This document shows positions 42,538-51,700 of a stretch of 64,000 bases of DNA, piece after piece. The notes beneath the pieces are model-generated. The model was not told the DNA's origin, searched no databases, and saw nothing but the letters and a program-made list of their open reading frames with translations. The position numbers were made by a program, and so were the translations under genes. The DNA is from Mycolicibacterium grossiae. GTDB taxonomy: Bacteria; Actinomycetota; Actinomycetes; Mycobacteriales; Mycobacteriaceae. Numbering within the stretch: the first letter of the stretch is position 1; every line of letters starts with the position of its first letter. The stretch spans positions 1,302,001 through 1,366,000 of the forward strand of contig NZ_CP043474.1 in the NCBI RefSeq assembly GCF_008329645.1, in the 5' to 3' direction.

Positions 42538-43539
42538 ATGGCGCAACCGCAACGCAAGCGCAGTGGACTGGGTCGGGGGCTGGCGTCGCTGATCCCGACC
42601 GGACCGGCCGATGCGAATACCGCTGATCTCGGGCCGCGGATGGGCGATGCCGCCGCCGACGTCGTCCTCGGTGGTGCGCCTCAGGCGCGCCAGCAGGAGG
42701 AGCAGCCCACGGTCGGAGACGTCGGCGCGGTGTACCGGGAGATCGATCCCGCGCTCATCGAGCCGAACCCGAAGCAGCCCCGCTCGGTGTTCGACGGCGA
42801 GGCCTTGGCCGAACTGGTGCACTCCATCAAGGAGTTCGGTCTCATGCAGCCCGTGGTGGTGCGGCCGCTTTCGGCCGACGGCGGTGCGCAGCGCTACCAG
42901 CTGGTGATGGGGGAGCGGCGCTGGCGGGCGGCCCAAGAGGCCGGCCTCGCCGCGCTGCCGGCGATCGTGCGGGAAACCGCGGACGACAGCATGCTGCGCG
43001 ACGCGCTGCTGGAGAACATCCACCGGGCGCAGCTGAATCCGCTCGAAGAAGCGGCGGCGTACCAGCAGCTGCTCGACGAGTTCGGCGTCACCCATGAGGA
43101 ACTGGCGACCCGGATCGGTCGGTCGCGCCCGGTCATCACGAACATGATCCGACTCATGCGCCTGCCGGTCGCCGTGCAGCGCCGTGTCGCTGCCGGTGTG
43201 CTCTCGGCCGGGCACGCCCGGGCACTGCTCTCGCTGGAGGCGGGTGCCGAGGCGCAGGAGGAACTCGCGGCGCGCATCGTGTCGGAGGGACTGTCGGTGC
43301 GGGCGACCGAGGAGGCCGTCACCCTCGCCAATCGGAACGGTCCCGCCGCACCGCCGGCGCCCCGCCGCAAGCCGATCCAGATGCCGGGGCTGCAGGACGT
43401 GGCGGAGCGACTGTCGTCGGCGTTCGACACCCGCGTCACCGTGAGCCTGGGCAAGCGCAAGGGCAAGATCGTGGTCGAGTTCGGGTCGGTCGACGATTTG
43501 CAGCGGATCGTGGAGCTCATGAACGATGCGAAGTCGTGA
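42538..43539 (+). CDS. parB: ParB, chromosome-partitioning CTPase/DNA-binding protein
   Basis: ParB loads at parS, spreads as a CTP-dependent clamp and is moved by ParA. I chose the ATG at 42538, which has GGAAGGGA before it and starts [15 protein letters not shown] like relatives; an ATG at 42517 overlapping the parA stop is the alternative. The 333 residues show the N-terminal nuclease-like fold with G-E-R-R-W-R-A, the [11 protein letters not shown] motif, a helix-turn-helix and a C-terminal dimer domain. Confidence 0.97.
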   Translation: MAQPQRKRSGLGRGLASLIPTGPADANTADLGPRMGDAAADVVLGGAPQARQQEEQPTVGDVGAVYREIDPALIEPNPKQPRSVFDGEALAELVHSIKEFGLMQPVVVRPLSADGGAQRYQLVMGERRWRAAQEAGLAALPAIVRETADDSMLRDALLENIHRAQLNPLEEAAAYQQLLDEFGVTHEELATRIGRSRPVITNMIRLMRLPVAVQRRVAAGVLSAGHARALLSLEAGAEAQEELAARIVSEGLSVRATEEAVTLANRNGPAAPPAPRRKPIQMPGLQDVAERLSSAFDTRVTVSLGKRKGKIVVEFGSVDDLQRIVELMNDAKS

Positions 43540-43549
43540 CCGAGGACCC

Positions 43550-43637
43550 GACGTAATTACGTCACTGTGACACTCGACCGGCCCGCTGTCCGGCCGATCT
43601 CGATGGAAATGGGAATCACGTTGTCGGACAACGTGAT
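43550..43637. promoter_or_regulatory. Cluster of three palindromes downstream of parB
   Basis: GACGTAATTACGTC (43550-43563) is a perfect 14-base palindrome; GTCAC-T-GTGAC (43561-43571) overlaps it; and 43615-43637 has 11-base arms ATCACGTTGTC and GACAACGTGAT around a single G. They fill the 208-base gap before the GNAT gene. A TATCCT -10-like element follows at 43703-43708. Confidence 0.7.
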
Positions 43638-43747
43638 CGACGCGAAAGGCCCGATCCGATGACCGGACCGGTGCACGATCGGCCCGCCGTCGCGCCATTG
43701 CCTATCCTGGTAGGGCAGCAGCAGCCGTTCCGACCCCGGGGAGTGCA

Positions 43748-44566
43748 GTGACCGCACGAATCACGCCGCTGCGTCTGCAGTCCTTCGAGCAGCTGCCGAA
43801 GCACGCCCGGCGCTGCGTCTTCTGGGAGGTCGATCCGTCGACGCTGCCCGGTGAGGACCACCTCGCCGATCCCGAGTTCGAGAAGGAAGCGTGGCTGTCG
43901 ATGGTCATGCTCGAGTGGGGCTCGTGCGGACAGGTGGCGGTCGCCTGCGACCCGCGTTCCGAGGACCTCGCACCGGTCGAGGACGACGACGATGCGCCGT
44001 GTCTCGGGTACGCGTTCTACGCGCCGCCCCGCGCCGTACCGCGGGCCGGGGTGTTCCCGTCCGGACCGATCAGCGCCGACGCGGTCTTGCTCACGTCGAT
44101 CGGGGTGGAGTCCGCCGCCGACGGCGACGGGCTACCACGCAGCCTGGTCGCCGCCGTGGTGGGAGACCTGGTCCGTCGCGGTGTCCGGGCGTTGGAGGCG
44201 TACGGCCGCACGGGCGCATCCGCCGAGCTATTGGACCGCCGGCTGATCACTCCGGATCTGGAGCCGGTCGTCGCGGCGCTGGGGGACTGCTCCGCCGAGC
44301 ACTGCATCATGGACGCCGACTTCCTGGCCGACGTCGGTTTTGAGGTGGTGACGCCGCACCGCTACTGGCCAAGGCTGCGCCTGGAACTCGAGCAGGGTCT
44401 GGGCTGGAAGGCCGACGTCGAGGCCGCGCTGGAGCGTCTGCTCGAAGGTGCCGCACTGCAGCAACCGGTCGGCGCGGGCGCCGGGCCGTGTCTGAGCGAC
44501 GAGGTCAGCCGTTGGCGGCTTGCTGCTCCACCGACAGTTCGTGGGCGAGCAGTTCGGCGAAGGTGA
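43748..44566 (+). CDS. GNAT-family acetyltransferase-like protein (Rv3916c-like)
   Basis: The 272-residue protein occupies the conserved position after parB. It has V-F-W-E-V near residue 25 and a central region G-P-I-S-A-D-A-V-L-L-T-S-I-G-V typical of a degenerate GNAT fold, but no clear acetyl-CoA loop (R/Q-x-x-G-x-G/A) is visible, so activity is uncertain. The start is GTG in a GGGGAGTGCA context. Its 3' end overlaps the convergent cwlM gene by 62 bases, so the C-terminal residues are antisense to cwlM. Confidence 0.7.
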   Translation: MTARITPLRLQSFEQLPKHARRCVFWEVDPSTLPGEDHLADPEFEKEAWLSMVMLEWGSCGQVAVACDPRSEDLAPVEDDDDAPCLGYAFYAPPRAVPRAGVFPSGPISADAVLLTSIGVESAADGDGLPRSLVAAVVGDLVRRGVRALEAYGRTGASAELLDRRLITPDLEPVVAALGDCSAEHCIMDADFLADVGFEVVTPHRYWPRLRLELEQGLGWKADVEAALERLLEGAALQQPVGAGAGPCLSDEVSRWRLAAPPTVRGRAVRRR

Positions 44567-45695
44567 ACGTCCCGGTGGGACGGTCGTTCTTGCCGAGCAG
44601 GTAGAGCCGCTTGACCGCCGCGAGGATGCCCTCGGCGATGGCGTCGCGGGTGTTCGGCGCGGCGAGCAGCTCACGGTCGTGGACGCTGCTCGTGTAGCCG
44701 ACGTCGACCTGCACGGTGGGCATGCGGGTGAGACGCAGCAGGTCCCACGTGCGGCCGTGCGTGCGGCAGTCCCGCAACCCGGTGCGCGCCACGACTTCCC
44801 GCTGCACGAAGTCGGCGAGGTTGCGTCCGATGGTCGACACCGAACCGTGCGCATTGCCGAAGTAGAAGGAGGCGACGCCGTTGGCGGACGACCCCGGCAG
44901 GGTCGCGCAGCGCAGGCTGATCATGAGGTCGGCGCCGACGGTGTTGGCGGTATTCGCGCGCTCGGCGTCCAGGGGGCTGCGGCCGACCGGCCGGGACAGG
45001 AACGTCTCCATCCCGATGGCCGTCATCCGCCCCTCGAGACGGCTCGCGAGGTCCCACAGGATGTCGGCCTCGCTGATGGGACCGGCCGGGCCGTTCATGA
45101 TGAAACCATGGTCGTCGCCGCCGCGGCCCGGATCGATGATGACCCGCTTGCCCGACAGGCGCGGCCCGGACCGCCGGACGAGTTCCTCCTCGCGGATGGC
45201 GTGTAGCGATCCGCCGGTGACGCGGGACCCGAGGAAGTACAGCGAGCGCAGCGTCTCGGGACCGCAGATGCCGTCCGGATACAGACCGTACTCGCGCTGG
45301 TAGGACATCAGGCTGTTGTGCGTCTGCAGGCCGAAGTAGCCGTCGACGAGGTTCGTGTAGAAGCCCAGTTCCTGCAGGCGTGCCTGCAGGGTGGCGACGT
45401 CGTCGCCGTACATCGGCGCACCGAACTGGTGCGCAAGCGTGCGCGCACCGAGTCGGTAGGACGCCTCCTTGAGGGCACGGTAGGTGGCCTCGCCGACGAC
45501 GCCGTCGACGAGCAGGCCGCGGTGCTGCTGGAACGCGCGTACGGCCTGGTCGAGTTCGTCGTCGAAGGCGTCGAGTGCGACGTGCTTGCCGGTGGTCAGA
45601 TCGGCGTCGGGGTTGTCGACGAGACCGAGCGCCGCGAGGGCGGCGCGGATCTCGGTGACCGCGCCTCCTCGGTCACCTCGGCGCAGACTCGACAT
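44505..45695 (-). CDS. cwlM: CwlM, amidase-like regulator of peptidoglycan synthesis
   Basis: The 396 residues contain two peptidoglycan-binding-like domains (about 5-75 and 85-160) and an Amidase_3 domain (about 183-375). In active amidases the zinc ligands lie in D-P-G-H-G-G and S-x-H-A. Here they read D-P-G-R-G-G and S-L-R-C-A, so both histidines are replaced by arginine. This agrees with the published view that mycobacterial CwlM is a PknB-phosphorylated activator of MurA rather than an amidase. Threonines at 374, 376 and 378 (T-G-T-F-T) match the reported phosphorylated region. No signal peptide is present. Confidence 0.93.
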   Translation of the reverse strand: MSSLRRGDRGGAVTEIRAALAALGLVDNPDADLTTGKHVALDAFDDELDQAVRAFQQHRGLLVDGVVGEATYRALKEASYRLGARTLAHQFGAPMYGDDVATLQARLQELGFYTNLVDGYFGLQTHNSLMSYQREYGLYPDGICGPETLRSLYFLGSRVTGGSLHAIREEELVRRSGPRLSGKRVIIDPGRGGDDHGFIMNGPAGPISEADILWDLASRLEGRMTAIGMETFLSRPVGRSPLDAERANTANTVGADLMISLRCATLPGSSANGVASFYFGNAHGSVSTIGRNLADFVQREVVARTGLRDCRTHGRTWDLLRLTRMPTVQVDVGYTSSVHDRELLAAPNTRDAIAEGILAAVKRLYLLGKNDRPTGTFTFAELLAHELSVEQQAANG

Positions 45696-45832
45696 AACCA
45701 GGCCTTTCGGTGTCTGTGGCGACGGCGATCACACGAGGTGGCCGCTGCTACGGGCTAGCCAGCATTGTCGCAGACCGCCGCGCGAAACCCGAAAACCTCG
45801 GGCTCAGGGGGCGCGGCGGCCGTGCGCGTCGG

Positions 45833-46162
45833 CTACTCCGCGGCCAGTTCGCGCAGCAGGGCGGCCTTGCCCTTCGCGCCGACGATCCGCTTCACCGGCT
45901 GACCGTCCTTGAACAGGATCATCGTTGGGATCGAGACGACCTGGAAGTCACGGGCCGTCGCCGGGTTCGCGTCCACGTCGAGCTTGACGACCTTCAGTTC
46001 GCCGGCCTTCTCGCTGGCGATCTCCTCGAGCACCGGGGCGACCATCTTGCACGGCCCGCACCAGGTCGCCCAGAAGTCGACCAGCACCGGGGTGCTGCTG
46101 CCGAGGACGTCGGTCGAGAACGAATCGTCGGTGACCGCCACCGTGGCGCCATCTGTGCTCAT
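45833..46162 (-). CDS. trxA: Thioredoxin
   Basis: This 109-residue disulfide reductase has the active site W-C-G-P-C-K near residue 37 and the cis-proline segment S-I-P-T-M. I chose the ATG at 46162, with CAGGAG upstream, over an upstream in-frame start. The orthologue is Rv3914 (trxC). It lies 69 bases after trxB and is probably co-transcribed with it from a SigH-type promoter. Confidence 0.96.
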   Translation of the reverse strand: MSTDGATVAVTDDSFSTDVLGSSTPVLVDFWATWCGPCKMVAPVLEEIASEKAGELKVVKLDVDANPATARDFQVVSIPTMILFKDGQPVKRIVGAKGKAALLRELAAE

Positions 46163-46231
46163 GTCCTGCTCCTGTCGGTTGATGGGTGTGCCGTCCGGCC
46201 GCACGACCTCGAAAGACCGTGCGAGACGGCG

Positions 46232-47182
46232 TCATTCGTGATCGGCGAGCCACCGCTCGACGTCGATGGCGGCCGCACAGCCGCTGCCCGCAGCGGTAAT
46301 CGCCTGCCGGTAGGTGTGGTCCACCAGGTCACCCGCGGCGAACACGCCCTCCAGCGACGTGGCCGTGGTGCGACCGCGAACCTTCACGTACCCCTCGTCG
46401 TCGAGTTCAACCTGGTCGCGTACCAGCGTCGACCGCGGATCGTGACCGATGGCGACGAAGACGCCGGTCACGGCGAGCTTCGACTCCTCACCGGTCACGG
46501 TGTCGCGCAGCCGCAGACCGCTGACCTTCGGCTCGCCCTCCACCTCGGTGACGATGGTGTTGGTCAGCATGGTGATCTTCTCGTTGTTCGCGGCGCGGTC
46601 GATCATGATCTTGCTGGCGCGGAACTCCTCGCGGCGGTGCACCAGGGTGACCGAGCGGGCGAACTTGGTGAGGAAGATCGCCTCCTCCATCGCCGAGTCG
46701 CCGCCGCCGATGACCGCGATGTCCTGATCGCGGAAGAAGAAGCCGTCGCACGTCGCGCAGGTGCTCACGCCGGTGCCGATGCGCTCCTCCTCGCCGGGGA
46801 CGCCGAGGTGGCGCGCCGCGGCGCCCATCGCGAGGATGACGGACTTGGCCCGGAAGACCTCGTCACCGACGGTGACGGTCTTGATCGGGCCCTCCAGGGA
46901 CACCTCGTCGACGTCCTCCATGCGCAGGTCGGCGCCGAAGCGCTCCGCCTGCTCGCGCATCTCGGCCATCAGCTCGGGCCCGGTGATGCCGTTCTTGAAG
47001 CCCGGGTAGTTCTCCACCTCGGTGGTGGTCATCAGCGCGCCACCGAACTGCACTCCTTCGAACACCAACGGCTTGAGTTCCGCGCGGGCGGCGTACACCG
47101 CGGCGGTGTAGCCGGCCGGTCCGGACCCGATGATGATCAGGTCGTGCACGGGGGCCGTCGTGTCGGTCGTTTCGAGGGTCAT
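46232..47182 (-). CDS. trxB: Thioredoxin reductase
   Basis: This NADPH- and FAD-dependent enzyme reduces thioredoxin. The 316 residues show the FAD motif G-S-G-P-A-G-Y-T near the N-terminus, the redox pair C-A-T-C near residue 145, the NADPH motif G-G-G-D-S-A and a C-terminal V-F-A-A-G-D. I chose the ATG at 47182, preceded by AAGGTGG. A SigH-type promoter lies about 50-80 bases upstream. Confidence 0.96.
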   Translation of the reverse strand: MTLETTDTTAPVHDLIIIGSGPAGYTAAVYAARAELKPLVFEGVQFGGALMTTTEVENYPGFKNGITGPELMAEMREQAERFGADLRMEDVDEVSLEGPIKTVTVGDEVFRAKSVILAMGAAARHLGVPGEEERIGTGVSTCATCDGFFFRDQDIAVIGGGDSAMEEAIFLTKFARSVTLVHRREEFRASKIMIDRAANNEKITMLTNTIVTEVEGEPKVSGLRLRDTVTGEESKLAVTGVFVAIGHDPRSTLVRDQVELDDEGYVKVRGRTTATSLEGVFAAGDLVDHTYRQAITAAGSGCAAAIDVERWLADHE

Positions 47183-47233
47183 GTCCACCTTCTCGTCTTC
47201 AGCCGTCGCGACTCAGCGCGTCGGCAGCCGTAT

Positions 47234-47260
47234 AACACCAGCGTAGGGTGCGCTGTTCCC
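47234..47260 (-). promoter_or_regulatory. SigH-type promoter of trxB-trxA
   Basis: On the complementary strand GGGAACA is followed by 17 bases and then GTT, fitting the published mycobacterial SigH consensus of GGGAAYA, 16-17 bases, cGTT. SigH is known to drive trxB and trxC under oxidative and heat stress. Expected leader is about 45 bases. Confidence 0.7.
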
Positions 47261-47279
47261 CGAGGCCGGGCGGTGCCCG

Positions 47280-47639
47280 TCATGGCCGTGTCGGGCCACG
47301 TCGGACCGGTGCGGAGGGGTCCGACGCCGCGGCGACGGTGGCTGCCCGGATGGCTGCGAGGAGGCGGTCGGACACGTCCACCGGGGGCGCCGGCGACGAC
47401 GGGTCGTCGTCGTACAGCGCGGTGCCGAGGTCAGCCAGGCCGCGCCGCACGCGGGTCAGTGCGGCGTGCCGGCGGGCGAGGTCGGCATCGGCGCGGATCC
47501 GGGCGCGGAGCCGGGCCGCCGTCACCTCGTCGAGCAGGCCCGCCTGCAGGTCGGCCAGCACGTCCCAGCACGCGTCGCCGGCAGCGCATACGTGGTGCTC
47601 AGCGCCGTGATCGTCGCCGTCACCGGGCAGCTCGTCCAT
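47280..47639 (-). CDS. rsmA: Truncated anti-SigM factor (RsmA-like), 119 aa
   Basis: The frame holds V-L-A-D-L-Q-A-G-L-L-D-E-V-T-A-A-R-L-R, a segment I recall from the N-terminal sigma-binding part of Rv3912 (about 250 residues). Here the protein stops after about 119 residues with P-T-R-P; the membrane segment and external sensor domain of the full-length protein are missing. It could be a soluble anti-sigma factor or a decaying gene. No clear ribosome-binding site precedes the ATG; CATAAT six bases upstream could be a leaderless -10. It is separated from sigM by an opposing gene. Confidence 0.6.
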   Translation of the reverse strand: MDELPGDGDDHGAEHHVCAAGDACWDVLADLQAGLLDEVTAARLRARIRADADLARRHAALTRVRRGLADLGTALYDDDPSSPAPPVDVSDRLLAAIRAATVAAASDPSAPVRRGPTRP

Positions 47640-47733
47640 CCGTGCATTATGGAATGTTCGCGCTCCCGGCGGCGTTCAATGGAAGGCGTGGCCAGGTGAA
47701 GACCACGCCGTCTAGGTCGTTACCGAAGAGGTC

Positions 47734-48018
47734 GTGAAGAAGATGTTGCGTCGAACGTTGGCTGCCGTGGGGTCCGCGGCGGTCGTGGGGGCAGGAGCGC
47801 TGGCAATCGCCGTCGGCGCCACGCCCGCTACGGCGAACGCTGCCCCGTGCAGCATGTCCATCCAGCCGTTCAATCCCTACCTGCAGACGTGCGGGATCCC
47901 TAATGACCCGCCGAAGGTGCGGGGTGCCTCACCGGGCGCCGGCGCTATCATCGCGTGCCGCAACATTCCGGGGTGCCTCTCGTACGTCGTTAACGGCGGG
48001 CCCGGATTCGGTTACTGA
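47734..48018 (+). CDS. Small secreted cysteine-containing protein, antisense to the sigM 3' end
   Basis: The 94-residue product (GTG at 47734; an ATG at 47743 is possible, GAAGAGG lies upstream) has a signal peptide to about residue 36 (A-T-A-N-A-A-P). The mature part is about 58 residues with four cysteines (P-C-S, T-C-G, A-C-R, G-C-L) and G-I-P-N-D-P-P-K-V-R-G. I recall similar small exported proteins in other mycobacteria but no function. Its last 90 bases overlap the sigM coding end on the other strand, and it interrupts the sigM-rsmA pair. Confidence 0.7.
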   Translation: MKKMLRRTLAAVGSAAVVGAGALAIAVGATPATANAAPCSMSIQPFNPYLQTCGIPNDPPKVRGASPGAGAIIACRNIPGCLSYVVNGGPGFGY

Positions 48019-48576
48019 CCGTTCCGGATCCGCGTCGTCCAGTGCCCGCGCCAGTTTGGCGCGGGCACGCGCGCATCTGCTCTTGACCGTCCCCTCGGCG
48101 ATGCCGAGCAGGCGGGCGGTCTCGCCGATGGAGTAGCCGTGCATGTCGACGGCCACCACCACGGCGCGCTGCTCGGCGGGGAGCCGGACGAGTTCGCGTT
48201 CGATCATCAGTGTGGTGTCCACCCGTGCGGTGGGATCGTCGGCGGGGTGCGCATCGCCCTCGAGCGGGACGGTGCTGTGAGTCTTGTTGCGGCGCAGCCG
48301 ATCCAGACATGCATTGACGACGATCCGATGTAGCCAGCTGCTCACCGACGCGTCGTAGCGAAACGTCCGGGCCCGGCGGTGTGCCGCCAGTAGGGCGTCC
48401 TGGAGGGCGTCGGCGGCGTCCTCCCGGTTGCGGCTGGTGAGATGGGCCAGCCGGTAGAGCTGGCGGTGGTGGCGGTGCACCAGGACCTCGAACGCCGTGC
48501 GGTCGCCGGCGACGTGCGCGGCGAGCAGCTCGGCATCGGTCCGGTGTCTCCCGGCGTCGCGGTCGTAGCTGCTCAC
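47929..48576 (-). CDS. sigM: ECF sigma factor SigM
   Basis: The GTG at 48576 gives 215 residues. Region 2 (about 15-80) has L-T-S-R-N-R-E-D-A-A-D-A-L-Q-D-A and S-S-W-L-H-R-I-V; region 4 (about 125-180) has L-P-A-E-Q-R-A-V-V-V-A-V-D-M-H-G-Y-S-I and G-T-V-K-S-R. It directs RNA polymerase to stress-type promoters. The last 30 residues or so (after the A-R-A-K-L-A-R helix) are unlike M. tuberculosis SigM as I recall it and are encoded antisense to the secreted-protein gene. Confidence 0.92.
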   Translation of the reverse strand: MSSYDRDAGRHRTDAELLAAHVAGDRTAFEVLVHRHHRQLYRLAHLTSRNREDAADALQDALLAAHRRARTFRYDASVSSWLHRIVVNACLDRLRRNKTHSTVPLEGDAHPADDPTARVDTTLMIERELVRLPAEQRAVVVAVDMHGYSIGETARLLGIAEGTVKSRCARARAKLARALDDADPERSVTESGPAVNDVREAPRNVAARDDSAGAR

Positions 48577-48724
48577 AGCCCAAACCCTAGGTACCGCGGC
48601 GCACCCCCTTCGACACCAATTCGGGCGAGCGGCCGGCAGACCGGTCACGAGCTGGCCGCATCCGCGCGGGCGGGCGCCGCGGACCCCTGGGGATGACGCC
48701 CCAAGGACGCGTCAGGACGACGCG

Positions 48725-51700
48725 TCAGGAAGCCGACGTGAGCGTGATGTCCGACAGCGCCGACTCGCTGCGGCCGTCGACCGTCCCCAGCGTGGTGATC
48801 CACACCAGCACCGTGGAGGTGGGCTGGGCGTTGGCGATGTCGATGGTGTTGGCGCCGGTCTTCATCGGCGTCGGCGGCGTGAGTTCGGTGGTCTCCGCGA
48901 GCGACGTCGGGTTGGCCGTCGACGCCGAGCGGATCTGGATCGACGTGCCGGTGCTGTTGAGCGTGATCGACACCGACGCCAGCGTGGTGGGCTGCGGTAG
49001 TTGGAGCAGCAGACCGACGCCACTCTTGAACGACGGGAACGGCGCCGCGTCGCTGTAGGTATCCGTCGGCCATGCGGTGCCGGGGTTGCCGTCGATGGCC
49101 AGGCCGGCGTCGCTGGGATTGTCGGCCTCCCCGCCCGGCGAGAACACCGTGGCGCGAACGGGTTTGACGGTCCCGGTGTTCGCGGTGCTGGTCTCGCTGG
49201 TGGGGGCGTTGAGCCCGAGCTCCTGGCGGTCGAGCGGCCCGCCGACGTCGCCGAAGACGCCGCGCAGCCCGATCGCCAACCCGGCGAGCACGATGATGAG
49301 GATCACCGCGCCGACGCTGACGCCGATCACCAGTCCGCGGCGGCGGCGGTTGCGGGTCTCCGGGTCGTCGAGTCGGGGGCCGGATCCGCCCTCGGCGGGT
49401 TCGTCGACGGGATTGATCACCTCGGTGCGATCGGCGACCGCGGTGGCCTGCTGCAGCAGGTTCAGCAGCGTCGCGGCGGTGCGGATGCCGCCGTTCTCCT
49501 GGACGGCGCGCGCGGCGGCGGCCGAGATCTGGAACGGGATGTCGCGGTCGAGGGCGCGGGGTTCGACGGGCTGGCCCGCCGGGTCCTCGTCGGCCGCGGC
49601 CAGACCGCTGCGCACGCCGGTCTCCGGCAGCGGCCAACGGTTGACCAGCAGGGCGTACAGCGCGGCGCCGATGCCGCGGATGTCGCCCTCGGGGGAGGCG
49701 TCGGCCAGGGTCGCCGGGAAGGCGAGCGCGACGTCGCCATCGATGCTGACCCGGACGCGGCCCGGGTGGTCGATGGACAGCGCGACGCCCTGCCGGTGCG
49801 CGGCCTCGGCGGCGGCGGCGAGCGACTGGATCGCCCGCGCCCCGCCGATCGGCGAGGGCGAGGTCTCGGCGACCTCGGCGAGTGATCCGCCGCGAATCCA
49901 TTCCGACACCACCAGGCCGCCGGACCCGGTGTTCGCGACGTCCAGGACGCGCGCGACGCCGAGCATCTCCAGGCGGCTCAACTTCAGCGTGCGCGCGAGG
50001 ATCTGCTGGACCTCGTCGTCGGCCAGCGTCGCCTCGGGGTCCACGAAGGTCAGTGCCACCTGCCGGTCCAGCGCGGTGTCGAGGGCATGCCAGAACTGCA
50101 GGTGCGGCGGGCCGCCGTGGAAGACCAGCAGGCGGTATCGGCCGCCGGCGATGGTCGCCCCCGGGATGAGGTGCACGTCGTCGTCGGTGGCGGCCTCGAT
50201 GGCCGGTTCGTTCGGCATACCGAACGACATCGGCTCGCGGGTCGGGTCACCGCCGTAGTCGGCGGGCGGGCGGCCCGAGACCGACGCGGTCTCGGTGGAC
50301 ACGTCGGGCTCGAAGTCGTCGGCCGAAGGGCGCGGGATGCGCGTCGTGGCGCCGCCGTCCGGACCCGACGCGGGACCACCCGCGGATTCGTCGCTCACCG
50401 CCGGTGCTCCTCTCCACGGTCGCCGCCCGGGTGCGGGCGCACCAAGGCCGTCAGGTGCCGCCGGGCCGATCCGTCGTGGCGGCGGGTACGTGTGCTCAGG
50501 GTACGGGAAGTGCCTCGTCGGACGCGGTCGGACCGGCGGTCCGAGCACCGGGGCGGGCTGGCTCGGGCCCGGGGGGACACCGCCGCTCGGGGCGGTGGCA
50601 CCGCGGCCCAGTCGGCGTCGTACGAACGCGATCGCCGACGCGGCCTCGGGGACCTTCGCGGCCACCATCACCCCGCCGATGATCGGCGCCATGATGAGCC
50701 CGAGCACGACCAGGCGCAGCAGGGAACCGGCGCCGCCGCCGGAGTCGGTGAGCCGCTCGAGCCCCAGCAGCTGGTCCACGACGTGGGCGATCAGTCCGGC
50801 GCCGAGCGAGGCGGCGATGGCCACCAGGATGGTGCGGATCACCGCCAGCTCGAGCAGCCGGCCGCCCGGCGGCTTGAGGTTGGTCCGCAGCAGCACGTGG
50901 CCGACGGTGGCACCGGCGAGGAAGCCGAGACCGTTGGCGAGTCCCAGGTACCCGGCGACCAGGTTCGGGTCGTCGGTGACGTGGGGTGCGGCCAGCGACG
51001 CCGCGATCTTCACGACGGTGATGACGACGATGAGCAGGATCGGCGTCCACGGCTGCTCGCGGGCGTAGAACACCCGCAGCTGGAGCAGCACCAGCGCGTA
51101 GGGGATCAGCGTGAACGACGACAGCGTGATGGCCAGGCCGAGGTAGCCGGCGTCGACGGCGCCGAAGTTGCCGTAGGCGAACAGGGCACTGCCGATCGCG
51201 GGACCGCCGACCGTCATGAACGCCACGATGGGGATCAGCGTCACCATGGTCAGCCGGGTGGCCAGCGACAGGTCGCCGAGCACCGCGCGGATGTTGTTTG
51301 CGGCGGCGTTGCGCGACAACCGGGGCATCACCACCGTCAGGACGGTGACGCCGATCATGCCGAACGGCAGCTGCAGGATGAGCCAGGTGTAGTTGTAGAT
51401 GGCGGGCCCGGAAGCGGCTGCGCTGCTGGCGATCTGGTTGCCTACGATCAGGCCCACCTGGCTGATGAGCACGTACAGCACCATCGCGGTGGCCATGGTG
51501 CCGAACCGCTTGAGCCGGTCGTCGATGCCCCACAGTGGGCGCAGGCTGATCCGTTCCCGGCGGATCGCCACGAACAGCACCGCGGTCTGCGCCACCACAC
51601 CGAGGGTCGTGCCGATGCCGAGGACGAGCAGCTTCGCGTCGCCCATCCGCACCGGGTCCAGCGAGAGCTCGCCGGGCACGACCAGGTAGAGGCCCAGCGT

